From contig JAGFNQ010000873.1 in assembly GCA_024364735.1 (NCBI GenBank), positions 1 through 64,000 of the forward strand: 64,000 nucleotides of DNA. Reading direction: 5' to 3'. This document shows positions 34,297 to 45,555 of the stretch, piece by piece. The stretch's first letter is position 1. Every line of letters begins with the position of its first letter. Under the pieces are notes generated by a model. That model had not been told where the DNA came from and searched no databases. It saw only the letters and a program-made list of their open reading frames with translations. This DNA is from Boesenbergia rotunda (Eukaryota > Streptophyta > Magnoliopsida > Zingiberales > Zingiberaceae). Position numbers and translations under genes: made by a program.

Positions 34297-34558
34297 CTGC
34301 AGTTTGAGTTGGGCGAGGCAAGCTTCAAGTGTACCAATTGCGAGCTTTCGAGATAGTAAGTGTGATATGTTAACATGCATGATTGCTTAAGTTAGAATAT
34401 GATTGTTAGATGAATTTAAAAGTTTAAAAAAAAAAGATTTCCGCATTTTTATTAGTCGTGTATTAGAGTCGAGAAGTAGAGAGAGAAGTAACGATCCGTC
34501 TGAAGGTAGAGAAGGCGGGTCGCTACACCTCTATCGGTTCTCTCGATCCAACAGCTAC

Positions 34559-35210
34559 CTCTCTAAATCCTCAGCTAGTTAGACCAGATGTTCTCAAAAA
34601 GGAATTTAAAAATGAACTTTTGGTAAAAGGTTTTGTCTAGAAAAGGGTTGTTGATCCAATAAGGCTACGACCAAAGAAGGCCCCTGTGCCTCGCCAAGAC
34701 CTGGAAGCCAATTATCGAAACTCACTTTCAAATTACTATTTGATAAACTCGAATCTAACACAAGTTTTAATTAAATATTAGATTTAACATAAAATCAAAG
34801 ATAAAAATAATACATCTCACAAAATAGATAAGGAAACCTGCTTTATCACTTAGAATTGGGTGAGATGTTTAGGACCCAATAATTTAGTCCAACTCATCAT
34901 TTTCAAAATCAATTCTACATTTTCAAAATCAATTTAATATTTTCAAAATTAATTCTACATTTTCAAAATCAATTCTACACTGAACATTTATTTAATCAAT
35001 ATTTCACCTAATATTTTTCAAATCCAATTTCAAAATTAATTCAACTCATACTGAAAACCTGTCTCACAAATGAAACCCATAAGGTCAACATGTTTTGATA
35101 ACCTTAGATGTGAGTGAGACAGATTTGGCTGTGAAATTCAATTACTTTATCCTTACTTCTACATAAATGGATTCAAATCAAACATACTTTATGTGTAGGA
35201 ACATAAAGAT
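34559..35210 (+). other. Continuation of copia B interior after element C
   Basis: The interior resumes after the second GCTAC with CTCAGCTAGTTAGACCAG, collinear with 26365 onward in C. It is AT-rich linker between gag and protease with repeats of TTTTCAAAATCAATTCTACA (34900-34985). No intact ORF. Confidence 0.8.
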
Positions 35211-37026
35211 TTGGACCAGTGGATGTTGGATAGTGGATGCTCCAGACACATGTCTAGGGATAAATTGAAGTTCACCAAAATCAAGTTCAAAAACCTGGGC
35301 TCAGTGGAATTTGAAAACAATGCCACACTTAAAGTAATTGGGTCAGGTAATATTGAACTAAACTCAGAATTTGTTATTAAAAAGGTGTTATTGGTTGAAA
35401 ACTTTAAGTTTAATTTACTTAGCATTAGCCAATTGTGTGATACTGGTTATATTGTTGCCTTAACCAATTCTGACTGTCTGATTAGGAATCTACAAGACTC
35501 AGATGTTACACTTAAGGGTAGTAGGAAAAATAATGTCTATATAATCAATGTACCCATAATTCCTAAATGTTTTTTTAACTCAACTAGAAGAAACCAATCT
35601 GTGACATAGAAGACTAGGTCACACCCATACTAAATTAATTTCAAAATTAAGTCAACTTTGCTTGGTTAAAGGTATACCTAAAATTAAAAAAATTTGAAAA
35701 TACCATCTGTAATTCATGTCAACAAGGTAAACAAACCAAGTCAACCCACAAATCAACCCAGTCAGACTTAACCCAAGCCACACTTGAGCTCCTACACCTA
35801 GACCTATTTGATTCACATGGAGCCAAGTCACAAAGCAGGAATCAGTACTGCTTAGTAATCATTGACGATTACTCTAGGTTTACCTGGGTTAAATTCCTAA
35901 AAACCAAAGATGAAACGTTTAACTCATTTAATAATTTGTGCAAAATGATAGAAAATCAAAATGATACAAAAATTAAAAGACTTAGGAGTGATCACGGGGG
36001 AGAATTTGAAAATCAGAGATTTGAGGAATTTTGTAAAATTAATGGGTACGCCCATGAATTTTTGTGTCCTAGAACTCCCCAACAAAATAGAATAGTTGAG
36101 AGAAATAATAGAACCCTTCAGGAAGCCGCTATGACTATGCTCAACGAATACAACCTAACTAATCAATTCTGGGCAGAAGCGATAAATATAACCTGTTATC
36201 TCCAAAATAGGGTCTTAATAAATAAAAGACACAACAAGACCCCTTATGAAATTTATTATCACAGACTACCCAATTTACATTATTTAAGGGTTTTTGGGTG
36301 TAAGGTACACATTTTAAATACTAAAGATTATTTAGGTAAATTTCAATCAAAGTCAACCCCAGAGATCTTTCTAGGATATTCAACAACAAGTAGAGCATAT
36401 AGGGTCTACAACAAATAAACCCTTAAAATTGAAGAAATCACAAACTTAATATTTGATGAAGAAATTGAAACAAAACCTACTGTTAAACAAAATCCAAACA
36501 AGTCAAATCTTGATGAAGAAGATATTGAACCATTCACTGAACTATCAATTGAACCAACTACTGAGGCATCAACTGATCCAATAGTTGAACCAACCCAAGT
36601 AGTTGAACCGACCGCTGAACCAAATCAACCAGCCGGACCTGAGGCTGAACCTAGTTCTAGGAGAACCAAGAAACCCAGACTCAATCATCCATTTGACCAA
36701 ATCTTGGGTGATCCAACCTTAGGGGTCAAAACGAGGTCTTCTTATAGAAATTTTAGTCAAATTACCCTAATTTCAAAAATAGAACCTAAGACTATAGAAG
36801 AAGCCCTACCTAACCCAGATTGGATCATTACAATGCAAGAAGAACTAGCCCAATTTGAGAGAAACCAAGTCTGGGATTTAGTACCTAAACCTGAGGGTAA
36901 GTCAGTTATAGACACTAAGTGGGTTTTTAGAAACAAGCTAAATGATCAAGGGGAGATTTTAAGAAACAAAGCCTACTTAGTAGCTAAAGGGTTTAGTCAA
37001 GTCGAAAGGTTAGATTATGATGAAAC
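35211..37026 (+). pseudogene. copia B pol: protease, integrase, start of RT
   Basis: It contains the aspartic protease motif WMLDSGCSRHMSRDK (active D-S-G), the LLSISQLCDTGYIV core, a broken GAG-pre-integrase region (stops and frameshifts 35610-35935), integrase with LDLFDSHGAKS, RSDHGGEFENQRFEEF and RIVERNNRT, and from 36704 the start of RT (DTKWVFRNKLNDQGEI). It ends at LDYDET where D1 is inserted. B keeps the protease that C lacks but has lost RT catalytic and RNase H parts; neither is autonomous. Confidence 0.9.
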
Positions 37027-38798
37027 TGTTAGTAGGAGCCCTAGAGCCAATTATGTGATGATTGACCAGGGACATTTTGTATCATATTCTATCATTAATA
37101 ATGACATGTTTGGTTATTATACTTACTTTGTATTCTGTGCCGAAAACTAAGTATAATAATGCCCATGTGTAGTAGTTTCTTATCTATATTATATCGATTG
37201 GTTGAATCGATAGTGAGATAATGTAGAGAACACTACACTAAATTATTCCTAGTCAAGCATTAATATTCAGGGACAATATTAATGCATGGAGACTAGCATG
37301 TAGGTCAACTGATGACTTGAGCTCATAAGTCATGCATATGTGATATCAAGTTGACACATGGGTATACATTGGAGAATGTGTACTAAATGACCCGCCATGA
37401 GAAAGTTTCATAGATTGTCATATGAGTGTCATAGACATTCTCATGTGACTATTAGTATGAATAGTCCTTAGACCTGAAGTCACTACGGTTCCCTACATAA
37501 GGAGTTATGTACTTTGGTATCGTCAAACGTCACCCGTAACAGGGTGGACTATAAAGGTGATCACTGGGTATGTAATGAATTATGCGGAGGGATGTGAGTG
37601 ATGTAGATGGGATCTATCCCTCCCATATGACGGGAGTGATATCTGTGGGCCCCTTGATCAAGTAGGACTACTGAAACGCATGGCCATGCTCAAATGAGTC
37701 AATATGAGATACTGAGCTCATTTGTTTGAGTGAGTCTACTCGGGGATCAAGAAATACAAGATTGATCATGGATGACATGGTCTATGCCTCATTGTTCAAT
37801 CTAGATATCAAGGATTGAAGGACAAGATCATACATTATCATAGTCACGGAGGTTTAGTCGAATCTCGACTTTTCTTGTTACTTGGGTAGCAATGATGCAT
37901 TGCTAGATGCCGCTCATTGTTTATGTGTCTAAAGTATTTAGGCGCATTGCCAACGTCACAAGAGCTTATTGGGTCACACACTAAGGGCATGATGCTTCGG
38001 GAGCCCGAGTTGGGAACTCGGGAGACCTGAGCCTGAGTGGGAACTTAGGAGGTCAGTTAGGGAGCCCGAGTTAGGAACTCGAGAAGTCTAAGCCCGAGTT
38101 GGGAACTCGGGAAGTCCAAGCCTGAGTTTGGAACTCGGGAAGTCAGATCGGGAAGTCTAAGCCCGAGTTGGGAACTCGGGAAGTCCGAGCCCGAGTTGGG
38201 AACTCGGGAAGTCAGAATTGGTAAGTCCGAGCCCGAGTTGGGAACTCGGGAAATCCGACAGACTGGGTCGGCACTCGGCAGACTGGGTCAGCACTCAGCA
38301 GACTGGGTTGGAGCTCGGCAGACTGGGTCGGGAGCTCGGCAGACTGGGTCGGGAGACCGGTCGGAGGCCCGAGGGGCCCGATCGGGATTAAAGGGAAATT
38401 CATTAAAGTGTTTAATGAAGGAAAAAGAAAAGATTTTTTTCTTGCATGGGAAATGATAAAGAGCTACATGAAAAGATGTGCTCTTTATTGGGAAGCCAAA
38501 GAGATACAAACCTCTTCATATTCATGGGATGAGTATAAAAGAGGGCCTTGTGACTTTGGATGACTTCTTCTTCTTCCACTCCTTCTTCCCTTTCTTCTTC
38601 CCTCCCTTATCTTCCTCTTTTGGGTGAAACCCTATTGTAGGGTTCTTGGTGTTCTACGAGCTACCTCAAATTGCTAGCACAACTAAGGTAGCTCTCCCGA
38701 AGTTGAGAGATTGTGTCCGTGTGGATACGAATAGAGGCACGGACATTTGAAGGTGCAAGAGATCCGGCGTACCTTGGACGAGCGGGATAAGCAAATAG
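37027..38798 (+). mobile_element. LTR D1 (copia-type), cut at its 3' end
   Basis: It opens TGTTAGTAGGAGCCCTAGAG and is the plus-strand counterpart of D0. A minisatellite of CCCGAGTTGGGAACTCGGG units spans about 37990-38350. A TATA-like GAGTATAAAAGAGG lies near 38530. The LTR is interrupted at 38799 by E1. The rest of it is not found in the window. Confidence 0.88.
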
Positions 38799-41265
38799 TG
38801 TTAGTGATATGAGAGAAGTGTCCTAAGGCAATCGCCTTATGATTGTAAAATATTTATTTTAATAAATGATAATTCACTATTTGAGTATACATGCTTGTGT
38901 ATTTGATTGGGATCTTAAACTCATCTACTGAATGTCCGCAATACAACTCACAGCATAAGAGAATTTGTGATGGGATCTCAACTAGTGATTATCTCTAAAT
39001 ATGCAAATGTGAAGTATTGAAAATATCCCTAGTCGATGAATTGATAAATACGGACACTATCAATTCTGTTGAGACTAGCATGAGTTATTCTCTAATCAGC
39101 TGATTCTCACTGGCTGGTGACATTGGGATGTCCAGAGATAAACATGGATGCTAGTTAAGGGAACTAGTTCATTGGAGCGACTAGCTGTAAAACTTCATAT
39201 GGAATCTATATATAGAAATGTCAATGAAGTTCTTACTGCGGCTTAAGTGCGATGTTCCTTTGACTTGCCATGTTCAAGTCATCTTGGACATGGAGACTTA
39301 TACTTTAACATCTTAAGCAAGCATCTCCAAGGAGGTGTGGACCCAGGATGATTGGGTATAAGCCGCAGTGCCCGAAGATGTTTGAACAGCCTACAAAGGA
39401 TTCACCACTCCTTGCGAGGAGATGTATACCCAGGCCTATCGTCGGATTGTTACTCAAAGCCTCTGGCCAGAGCATATCATGTTTAGAGTACGAGTCTCTA
39501 AAATACATGAGAGTAATTAGAAATCCAAAGGACGAGAAAAACACTACTTGGGCTAGGTGTGACGTAGTCAGTCTAGTGGGGACTGACACAAACAGACCAT
39601 GTCCTGAACCAAGTGGGTATAAGATGGTGAAGGGAATGAGGCACGATTCATTAGAGCTGCTGAAGGATTTCAGAATTACTTCTGAGGTCAACCGTTGATC
39701 TTTCGATTAATTGGGGGTCATGATGTACTACTAGGTGCCACTCATGATCGTTCTATAATTAGTTGATTATAGACGGCCAATATAAATCGAAAGCCTATTT
39801 AGTCACACACACTACGAGTAATCTGAGGGATTTAAAACGAGTTGAAAATTGGATTTTCCAATCAAGAGAAATAAGTCGAATCTGAATTAATCAGAGGCGC
39901 AATGGAAGCTTAAAATGGCTAAGTCTTTTGAAGGCTTATCGGGCGAATTAAATGAGTTTAATTCGCGATCGGTTCGGCCCGGTTTGGCCGGCCAAAGAGG
40001 GTGCCAAACCCCTTAGGTTTGGCCGGCCACAATAAAGGGGATAAACCAATTTATTTGGTTTAATTAATAAAATAAATCTAGCGTGATTTGTTTTATAAAA
40101 TTATGGATAAATAAATTGATATATAAAGAAATTTATATAAAGAGATTTATAAAGAAATTTATAGAAATTTATTCTTTTTATGGAAATTAAAATGAACCAT
40201 GAATTGGTTTAATTTTAATTTATAAAATCAATTATGAATTGATTTTTCCATGATAAGAAAATTTTATACAAATTTTATTCCATAATTAAAAAGAGAGAAG
40301 GATTTGTTATGGATAAATAAATTTGTATAAAGAAATTTATATAAAGAAATTTATAGAAATTTATTCTTTTTATGGAAATTAAAATGATCCATGGAATGGT
40401 TTATTTTAATTTTATAAAATCAATTATGAATTGATTTTTCCATAATAAGAAAGTTTATAAATTTCTTATAAAATTTATTCCATAATAAAAGGAGAAGAAG
40501 TATTTGTTTTATTATAAAGTTAGTTATAATAAAACTTGGCTTAAACGGAATAATTAATAAGAGAATTTATAGGATAAATTTCTTATGAAAAATTCCGTTA
40601 AAGAGGAGACTTGGCAAGGGAGAAGCAACTATATAAAGGAACCAAAGGCAAGCCCTTAAATCCGATCAATTAATCAAGAGATTGTTGCTCTCTCTCTCTC
40701 TACACGCCTCTCTCTCTCTAGGGCCGGCGCCTCTCTCTCTAGGGCCGGCTCTTTCTCTCTCCCCCTTTAGGGCCGGCGCAACTCCCAAGGTGGGCGTGAA
40801 CTTCTTCCACCAAGAAGACCCCGAAGAAGAAGAAGCGGATCGCGTCTCCTTCCTTCCTTTTCGGAATTTGGATTCCGATTCTTGGTGGTTAGTTTCCATT
40901 CTTTTCTTTTGATCTTCTAGTTGTGCCAATAGAGAATCTAGTAGTTCTCGTCGGCACAAAACTCGTGACTTTGCGAAGTCATCCCGAAGAGAACTCGGCG
41001 TGGACGCGAATAGAGGCGGAGCTTCCAAGGGACGCTACGGTTGGATCTCGTCCCTTAGTTCGAGTTACGCGAGGTACTTAGTAAATTAGTTTACTTTTTC
41101 TGCAAAGTTTTAATTTATGATTATGTCCACACACCATAAGGTTGCATGCTAGATACGTGGTTGAAATAATTTAAGAAATTATTTTATGCTAATTCTTCCG
41201 CTGCACGTAAAAATTTAAAATTTTACGAACCCGTATCCTTGTCGACATGCACCCGGTCCCAACAA

Positions 41266-41280
41266 TGGTATCAGAGCCGG
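41266..41280 (+). promoter_or_regulatory. Primer-binding site of E1
   Basis: TGGTATCAGAGCCGG, one base after the LTR end (41264); tRNA-Met type, identical to E2's on the minus strand. Confidence 0.92.
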
Positions 41281-41712
41281 TTAGTGTTCGACATAATCAT
41301 ATAATTGTTTTGTGGAAAATTTTGTCATGATCTCAATTTTGAAAAAATTTTCAATTATGGAAACTTTCAAATTATAATAAATTTTAGATTTAGGAATTTC
41401 AAAGTTTGGAAATCCTCATGAAATTTCGCAAACGTTTGAAATTTTCTGGTTTCTGAAATTTTATAATAATTGTGAAAACTTCCCATCTTTGGAAACTTTC
41501 CAATTTTGGAAAATTTTCTATTTTAGAAATTTTCCAATCTTGGAAATATGTAAGTTTTCTTTGTACCAGAAACTTACAATTATTCTGAAAACCTATTATG
41601 AAATCTCGCAATTTTGGGCACTTTCTTTTAAGAAAGTCTAGACAAATTCATGGACAGTTAATTGACAATTAAATTTGAATTGGTTTTTAAATTGACAACA
41701 AAATTCTTTATT

Positions 41713-41890
41713 TTGGATTGAGCCTCGGGGAGCCGTCCAATTTAAATTTAGTTGTTGTAATTTAATTTCCCAATTTTTAATTGAAATTGTCATGTTTGAT
41801 TTGGATTGAGCCTCGGGGAGCCGTCCAATTGGATTTACAACAAATTACTTTTCTTTGGGTATCTGAGCCTCGGGGAGCCACCCTTAGAAA
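41713..41890 (+). repeat. Hairpin-forming repeats in the E1 leader
   Basis: TTGGATTGAGCCTCGGGGAG + CCGTCCAA occurs at 41713-41740 and 41801-41828; a related GAGCCTCGGGGAGCCA follows at about 41864. Each unit can pair TTGGA with TCCAA and GGCTC with GAGCC. E2 keeps three counterparts in its leader (59631-59656, 59686-59715, 59770-59800). The position, between primer-binding site and gag, is where retroelement packaging and dimerisation signals lie; function is inferred. Confidence 0.7.
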
Positions 41891-42983
41891 ACAATTTGTT
41901 GTAATTAATTATATCCATGAATAAAATATGTTTGAAGAGGTGATTCTCTTACATATTGTTGTCTCCAAAATTAATTAGGAAAATGGTTTCCTATAGAGTT
42001 TTCTTTAATGAGATTTTCATGAAAATAGTATGTAGTTGAATTAAGGGATTTATCTCTTAATTTAATAAGATTTGATTTAGAGAAATCAAAGTCTTGAACA
42101 TATTATTTTCGAAATTAATTATGACAATTTAGGAAATTGTTTCCCAAAATAATTCCTTTAATTAAGTATGAAATTGGAATTAGGAAATCCGGTTCCTAAT
42201 TCAATTAATGAGACTTGATAACTTAAGTCACATACATACTTTATTATGGAAATCGTTAGTCATGGCATAATTCTATGTCATGAATGTGCTTAGAAAAGAA
42301 AGGATGAGACCCAAAACCCCTTACAAAATATTAAGGCCAACACCTTCCAATAATATGGTTAGAATCGGAGTTTTGTTTCTCGTTTGGGTTGATGGACACA
42401 TCCATGCCCGACTTGAACCTCAACATGTTCAAACCATGGAATTAGTTTATGAATAATATAGTTGGAGTCAGAGGTCAATCATTAGTTTTGGTTGTTGGAC
42501 ACATCCAAGCCTGACTAAGCGGTTGAATGAGCTCCAACCATATTAAAACTATTTCTTGATTAATGGGTCTGCCTTAAGCTTGGAGCATCGATTTGTTGTG
42601 CCACAGCCAAGGTCGATGTAAAGAGAGGTGCAGTTGGGTGCTATGTATATTGTTGTATACTTGTTAATGAGTTAACAACCCAATGTTTTATGCAAACATT
42701 CAATTAGTTGATAGCATAATGTGATAGTTACATATATGTGATGTGTAATCGGTATAATTACCTATCTTCATAGCTAAGAATAACTTGATGGCCACAGTCA
42801 TGGTTATTCTTATCTATGGTTGGATATCAACCTATTTGGAGATGTTCCTACGATCTCCCGAATTGATAAAAAGGGTTATTCAATTTGAAAAATAAACAGG
42901 ATTTTATTTATGTATATTGATACATTCTTTAATCATTCTTCTCACATAAGCTCAATTTGTATTTCTAGGTTAATCACTCGATC

Positions 42984-43840
42984 ATGTCTTCTCTGAATTT
43001 GTGTTCCGATTTGAACACCAATAAACTGACTGGGCCAAACTTCATGGACTGGCTTCGAAACCTGAGGATAGTCCTCAAGACAGAGAAGCTTGCTTATGTC
43101 CTTGAAGATCAACTTCCTAACCGTCCTCCTGAAAATGCAACTCCAGACCAGTTTCCTGAGTTGCTCAACCTGCTGAAGACTGTAGAGCCTTCTGTGAAGC
43201 AGGATCAAAAGACGGTACTGTTAGTTGGTTCCTTGAAGAAAGGTTCTAAGAGGAAGGCCAAAGAACAGAATAAGGGAAAGAAGAAAAAGGCCAAAAAGAC
43301 TGAAAAACCAAAAGGAACTTGCCATCATTGTGGCAAGGAGGGTCACTGGCGAAGAAACTGCAAGGTTTATCTTGAGTCCTTGAAAGAGAAGGCATCCGAT
43401 GCCCCATCCTCTTCAAGTATCTTCGTTATTGAATGTCACTCTATTTCCTCAAACACATGGGTACTTGATACTGGGTGTAGCTCACATATATGTAATGACA
43501 TACAGGGGCTAAGGAATAGAAGAAGACTCGTCAAGGAGAAGCGATTTGCGAGTTGGAAATGGAGCAAAGATTGCTGCTGTTGCCATCGGAACATATTTGC
43601 TAAAGCTCCCGACTGGACGTGTCTTAGAATTGGATAATTGTTATTTTGTTCCTTCGTTAATAAAGAACATTGTATCTATTTCATGTTTGAATGAAAAGGG
43701 TTATCATTTAACTTTTAGTAACAATTGTTGTTACATAACTTTAAATGGCGTTCTTTATGGGAATGGAACTTTGTGCAATGGTATCTACACGTTAGATTTA
43801 TCCGGTGACGTTTTCAATATCGAAGTTAGCAACAAACGTG
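42984..43840 (+). pseudogene. E1 gag-protease with internal gag deletion
   Basis: ATG 42984 opens MSSLNLCSDLNTNKLTGPNF. After ENATPDQ the frame jumps to FPELLNLLKTVEPSVKQ, an in-frame loss of about 0.4 kb of Gag core relative to E2. A basic stretch and intact CCHC knuckle CHHCGKEGHWRRNC follow, then the protease motif WVLDTGCSSHICND. A 1-nt loss near 43540 shifts the frame; the protein continues in 43546-43840 (RVGNGAKIAAVAIGTYLLKL). Confidence 0.9.
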
Positions 43841-43841
43841 N
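43841..43841. other. Single N: assembly join
   Basis: The only ambiguous base in the window. Left of it the sequence is E-family copia (EVSNKR frame); right of it, with no transition, is the 3' side of an NBS gene on the other strand. It most likely marks a gap of unknown size or a misjoin. Confidence 0.85.
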
Positions 43842-45460
43842 TTTATATTATCATCTGTTTTGAACTCTCTACCATGTCGATATAAAATCCCTTCTTCTCT
43901 CATTAAATGTGCACCGAGAGACCGGAAGTGATCATGCATAGAAAAATAATTCTTGGACATATCTACAATTGCATCAGCTTCCAAAAGATTCCTCCATGTT
44001 AACTCCCTATAGATCTCCTCCCCTATATCTTCCATCGTTTTTTGTTTTTCAGTTGGAAGATCATTTCTCGACTTATCTTGTTCATCCACAATAAGACCTT
44101 CAGCTATCCAAAACTGAACAATCTCCTTATAATACATATCTTTTTGACGGTACAAAGAGCAATAAAGGAAACATTGTTTTAATCTAGATGGCAAGTCTTC
44201 ATAACTCAAATATAAAGGCCTTAGTTCTTCTTCAATCTGGTCCATCTTCCATGCATCGCTTTCATGTACCTCTTCCCATTTTGCTTTATTTTGTCGGTAT
44301 AAAACCCCTCCAATAGCTTTAATTGCAAGAGGCAATCCATCACATTTTTTAACAAGTTTAATTCCTATTTCTTCCAAACTTAATATCTCATCTTCTTCTT
44401 CTTCACCTTCAAACACCAAATGTTTAAGCAAATTCCAACCACTTTCTTCATCCATTTTCTCAACTGGGTGAACATACAATGGTTTCATTTGCATCACAAC
44501 CTTTTCTTTTCTAGAGGTAACGAAGATTGTACAACTACTTGTACTTTTAACTATAGGTTTTCTCAAGAAATCTATCCATACAGATGCATTCCATACATCA
44601 TCTAATACAATAAAAGTATTCTTTGTGAGGGTAGCCACAAGTTTATCCTCTAATTCTGCTTTACTTTTGCCTTCAAAGTTTTCCCCTTTTGTTTCACTTC
44701 CTTCCTCGAGCCTAATCAACTTCTTTAGCAAATCAGTTTCAATGTAGTTCTTAGAAATATATAACCATTTTCTATTGGGAAAGTTCTCTTTGATCCTTTG
44801 ATCCTCGAATATTTTACTTGCTAAAGTGCTCTTTCCAATTCCCCCAGTCCCCACAACTCCAAAAATACGAGTTTTCTTTGAGTTATTCTCGAGTATCATA
44901 CTAATTAGCTTCTCAGTAGCATTTTCAATTTGCGTCCCAATAATATCTCCTTCTACTTGTAGATGAGATGTCTCCCGTCCAAATACTTTATTAGCATTTT
45001 CAATTGGCTCTTTTATTGTTTGATCTAAGTTATTTTTTATGAAAGTATCATTTTTCAGAGCTTCCAATCTACCATTCAATTCAATAATTTGGTTGGCAAC
45101 TTCATGGCGATATCTAAGACACTGAAAGCATGAAAAGAGATAGCTGAAAGGGATGCTTACAGTTGATGACCCAGATGACGCTTGAGCCTTTAAAGCCTTT
45201 CCTCCTTCGATCATACATAGATCAATAATATCATCGGCATCATACATAATATCTTTCAACTTCCTCAACCAAATATCAATTTCATCATTTCCTTGTCTCT
45301 TTTTTTCTGCCTGATGGAGATAACCATTGATTGTCCTTAGCCTTTCTTGGAGGGTTTTAATCTCATTGTCAACGCCAAGTACCTTGAAGATCTCTGCCTC
45401 CACCATATCTGTTGTGACTTTCATGACTCTCGAGACATAGAAATCTAAAACCATTGCCAT
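43842..45460 (-). CDS. CC-NB-ARC disease-resistance protein, 3' truncated
   Basis: ATG at 45460 starts a 539-codon open frame running into the N. Residues 1-130 are an Rx-type coiled coil with an EDVID-like DIMYDADDIID. NB-ARC follows: P-loop GTGGIGKSTLA (204-214), kinase-2 FIVLDDVW (283-290), RNBS-B TIFVTSR, GLPL in CDGLPLAIKAIGG (373-385), RNBS-D CFLYCSLYR (430-438), and MHD in YFSMHDHF (506-512). These proteins are cytoplasmic immune receptors that switch on ADP/ATP exchange. The P-loop ends GKS where most have GKT. All leucine-rich repeats should lie beyond the MHD motif and are missing because of the N. No stop or frameshift is seen, so the gene may be intact in the genome. Confidence 0.93.
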
Positions 45461-45544
45461 TGTTGATAGGAGAAGAGAGGAAAAGGCTCACAAATTGTGG
45501 GATTGACTTATATTTTCGCATGGAGAAAAGTGATGCTTTGATGA

Positions 45545-45555
45545 GCATTTATAGG
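45545..45555 (-). promoter_or_regulatory. Possible TATA box of the NBS gene
   Basis: On the minus strand CCTATAAATGC lies about 90 bp upstream of the ATG, a plausible core promoter position. A weaker AAATATAAG lies about 50 bp upstream. Confidence 0.35.

Larger units (their letters stand above)
32184..34527 (+). mobile_element. Solo gypsy LTR Y2
   Basis: It begins TGTAACGCCCCAAAATTT and ends GGGTCGCTACA, with the perfect target duplication CCTCT (32179-32183 and 34528-34532). A TATA-like GGTATAAATAGG lies near 32510, followed by a CT-rich leader. No coding domain is present. It is only about 20 bp from the end of the C 3' LTR. Confidence 0.93.
13928..34553 (+). mobile_element. Ty1/copia element C (SIRE/Maximus-like), nearly complete, nested in B
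   Basis: The perfect target duplication GCTAC (13923-13927 and 34554-34558) and matching LTRs define it. The order is 5' LTR, tRNA-Met primer-binding site, gag, pol, a 1.2-kb 3' spacer, purine tract and 3' LTR. The two LTRs differ at only a few sites where directly comparable (for example 23996-24180 against 31930-32115), so insertion is recent. Both LTRs carry later insertions. The element lacks its protease region (see 26143-26859). Confidence 0.95.
30894..34553 (+). repeat. 3' LTR of copia C, carrying a solo gypsy LTR
   Basis: It starts TATTGGTGCAGAAAGCACC (the TG start has become TA) and ends CTCGATCCAACA. Its own sequence is 30894-32183 and 34533-34553. It holds the minisatellite (about 31005-31180), GGGCGCCC cluster, TATA (31775) and terminal block in the same order as the 5' LTR, including a shared poly-G run before GCGCCCCCGAC. 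Confidence 0.92.
5303..37026 (+). mobile_element. Ty1/copia element B (SIRE/Maximus-like), interrupted and truncated
   Basis: The 5' LTR (5303-12173) is followed by a tRNA-Met type primer-binding site, a gag remnant, then after the nested element C (13928-34553) the protease, integrase and start of reverse transcriptase. At 37026, inside the RT domain (after LDYDET), it is cut by LTR D1. The rest of RT, RNase H and the 3' LTR are not found anywhere in the window. Coding similarity to C (for example SISQLCDTGYIV, RLRSDHGGEFENQRFEEF) shows B and C are sister families. Confidence 0.88.
38799..43840 (+). mobile_element. Ty1/copia element E1, truncated at an N
   Basis: The 5' LTR is 38799-41264 (TGTTAGTGATATGAGAGAAG ... 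ACCCGGTCCCAACA), the primer-binding site 41266-41280, then a 1.7-kb leader, a gag-protease remnant and the start of the GAG-pre-integrase region. It stops at 43840 directly before the N. E2 is a second copy. A TATA box ACTATATAAAGG lies at about 40628 with a CT-repeat leader after it. Confidence 0.92.

Noticed and set aside
39348..39698. 116-residue ORF conserved in three E-family LTRs
   Set aside because: It lies in LTR U3 sequence, has no recognisable domain, and reads open on both strands; similarity reflects LTR copies.
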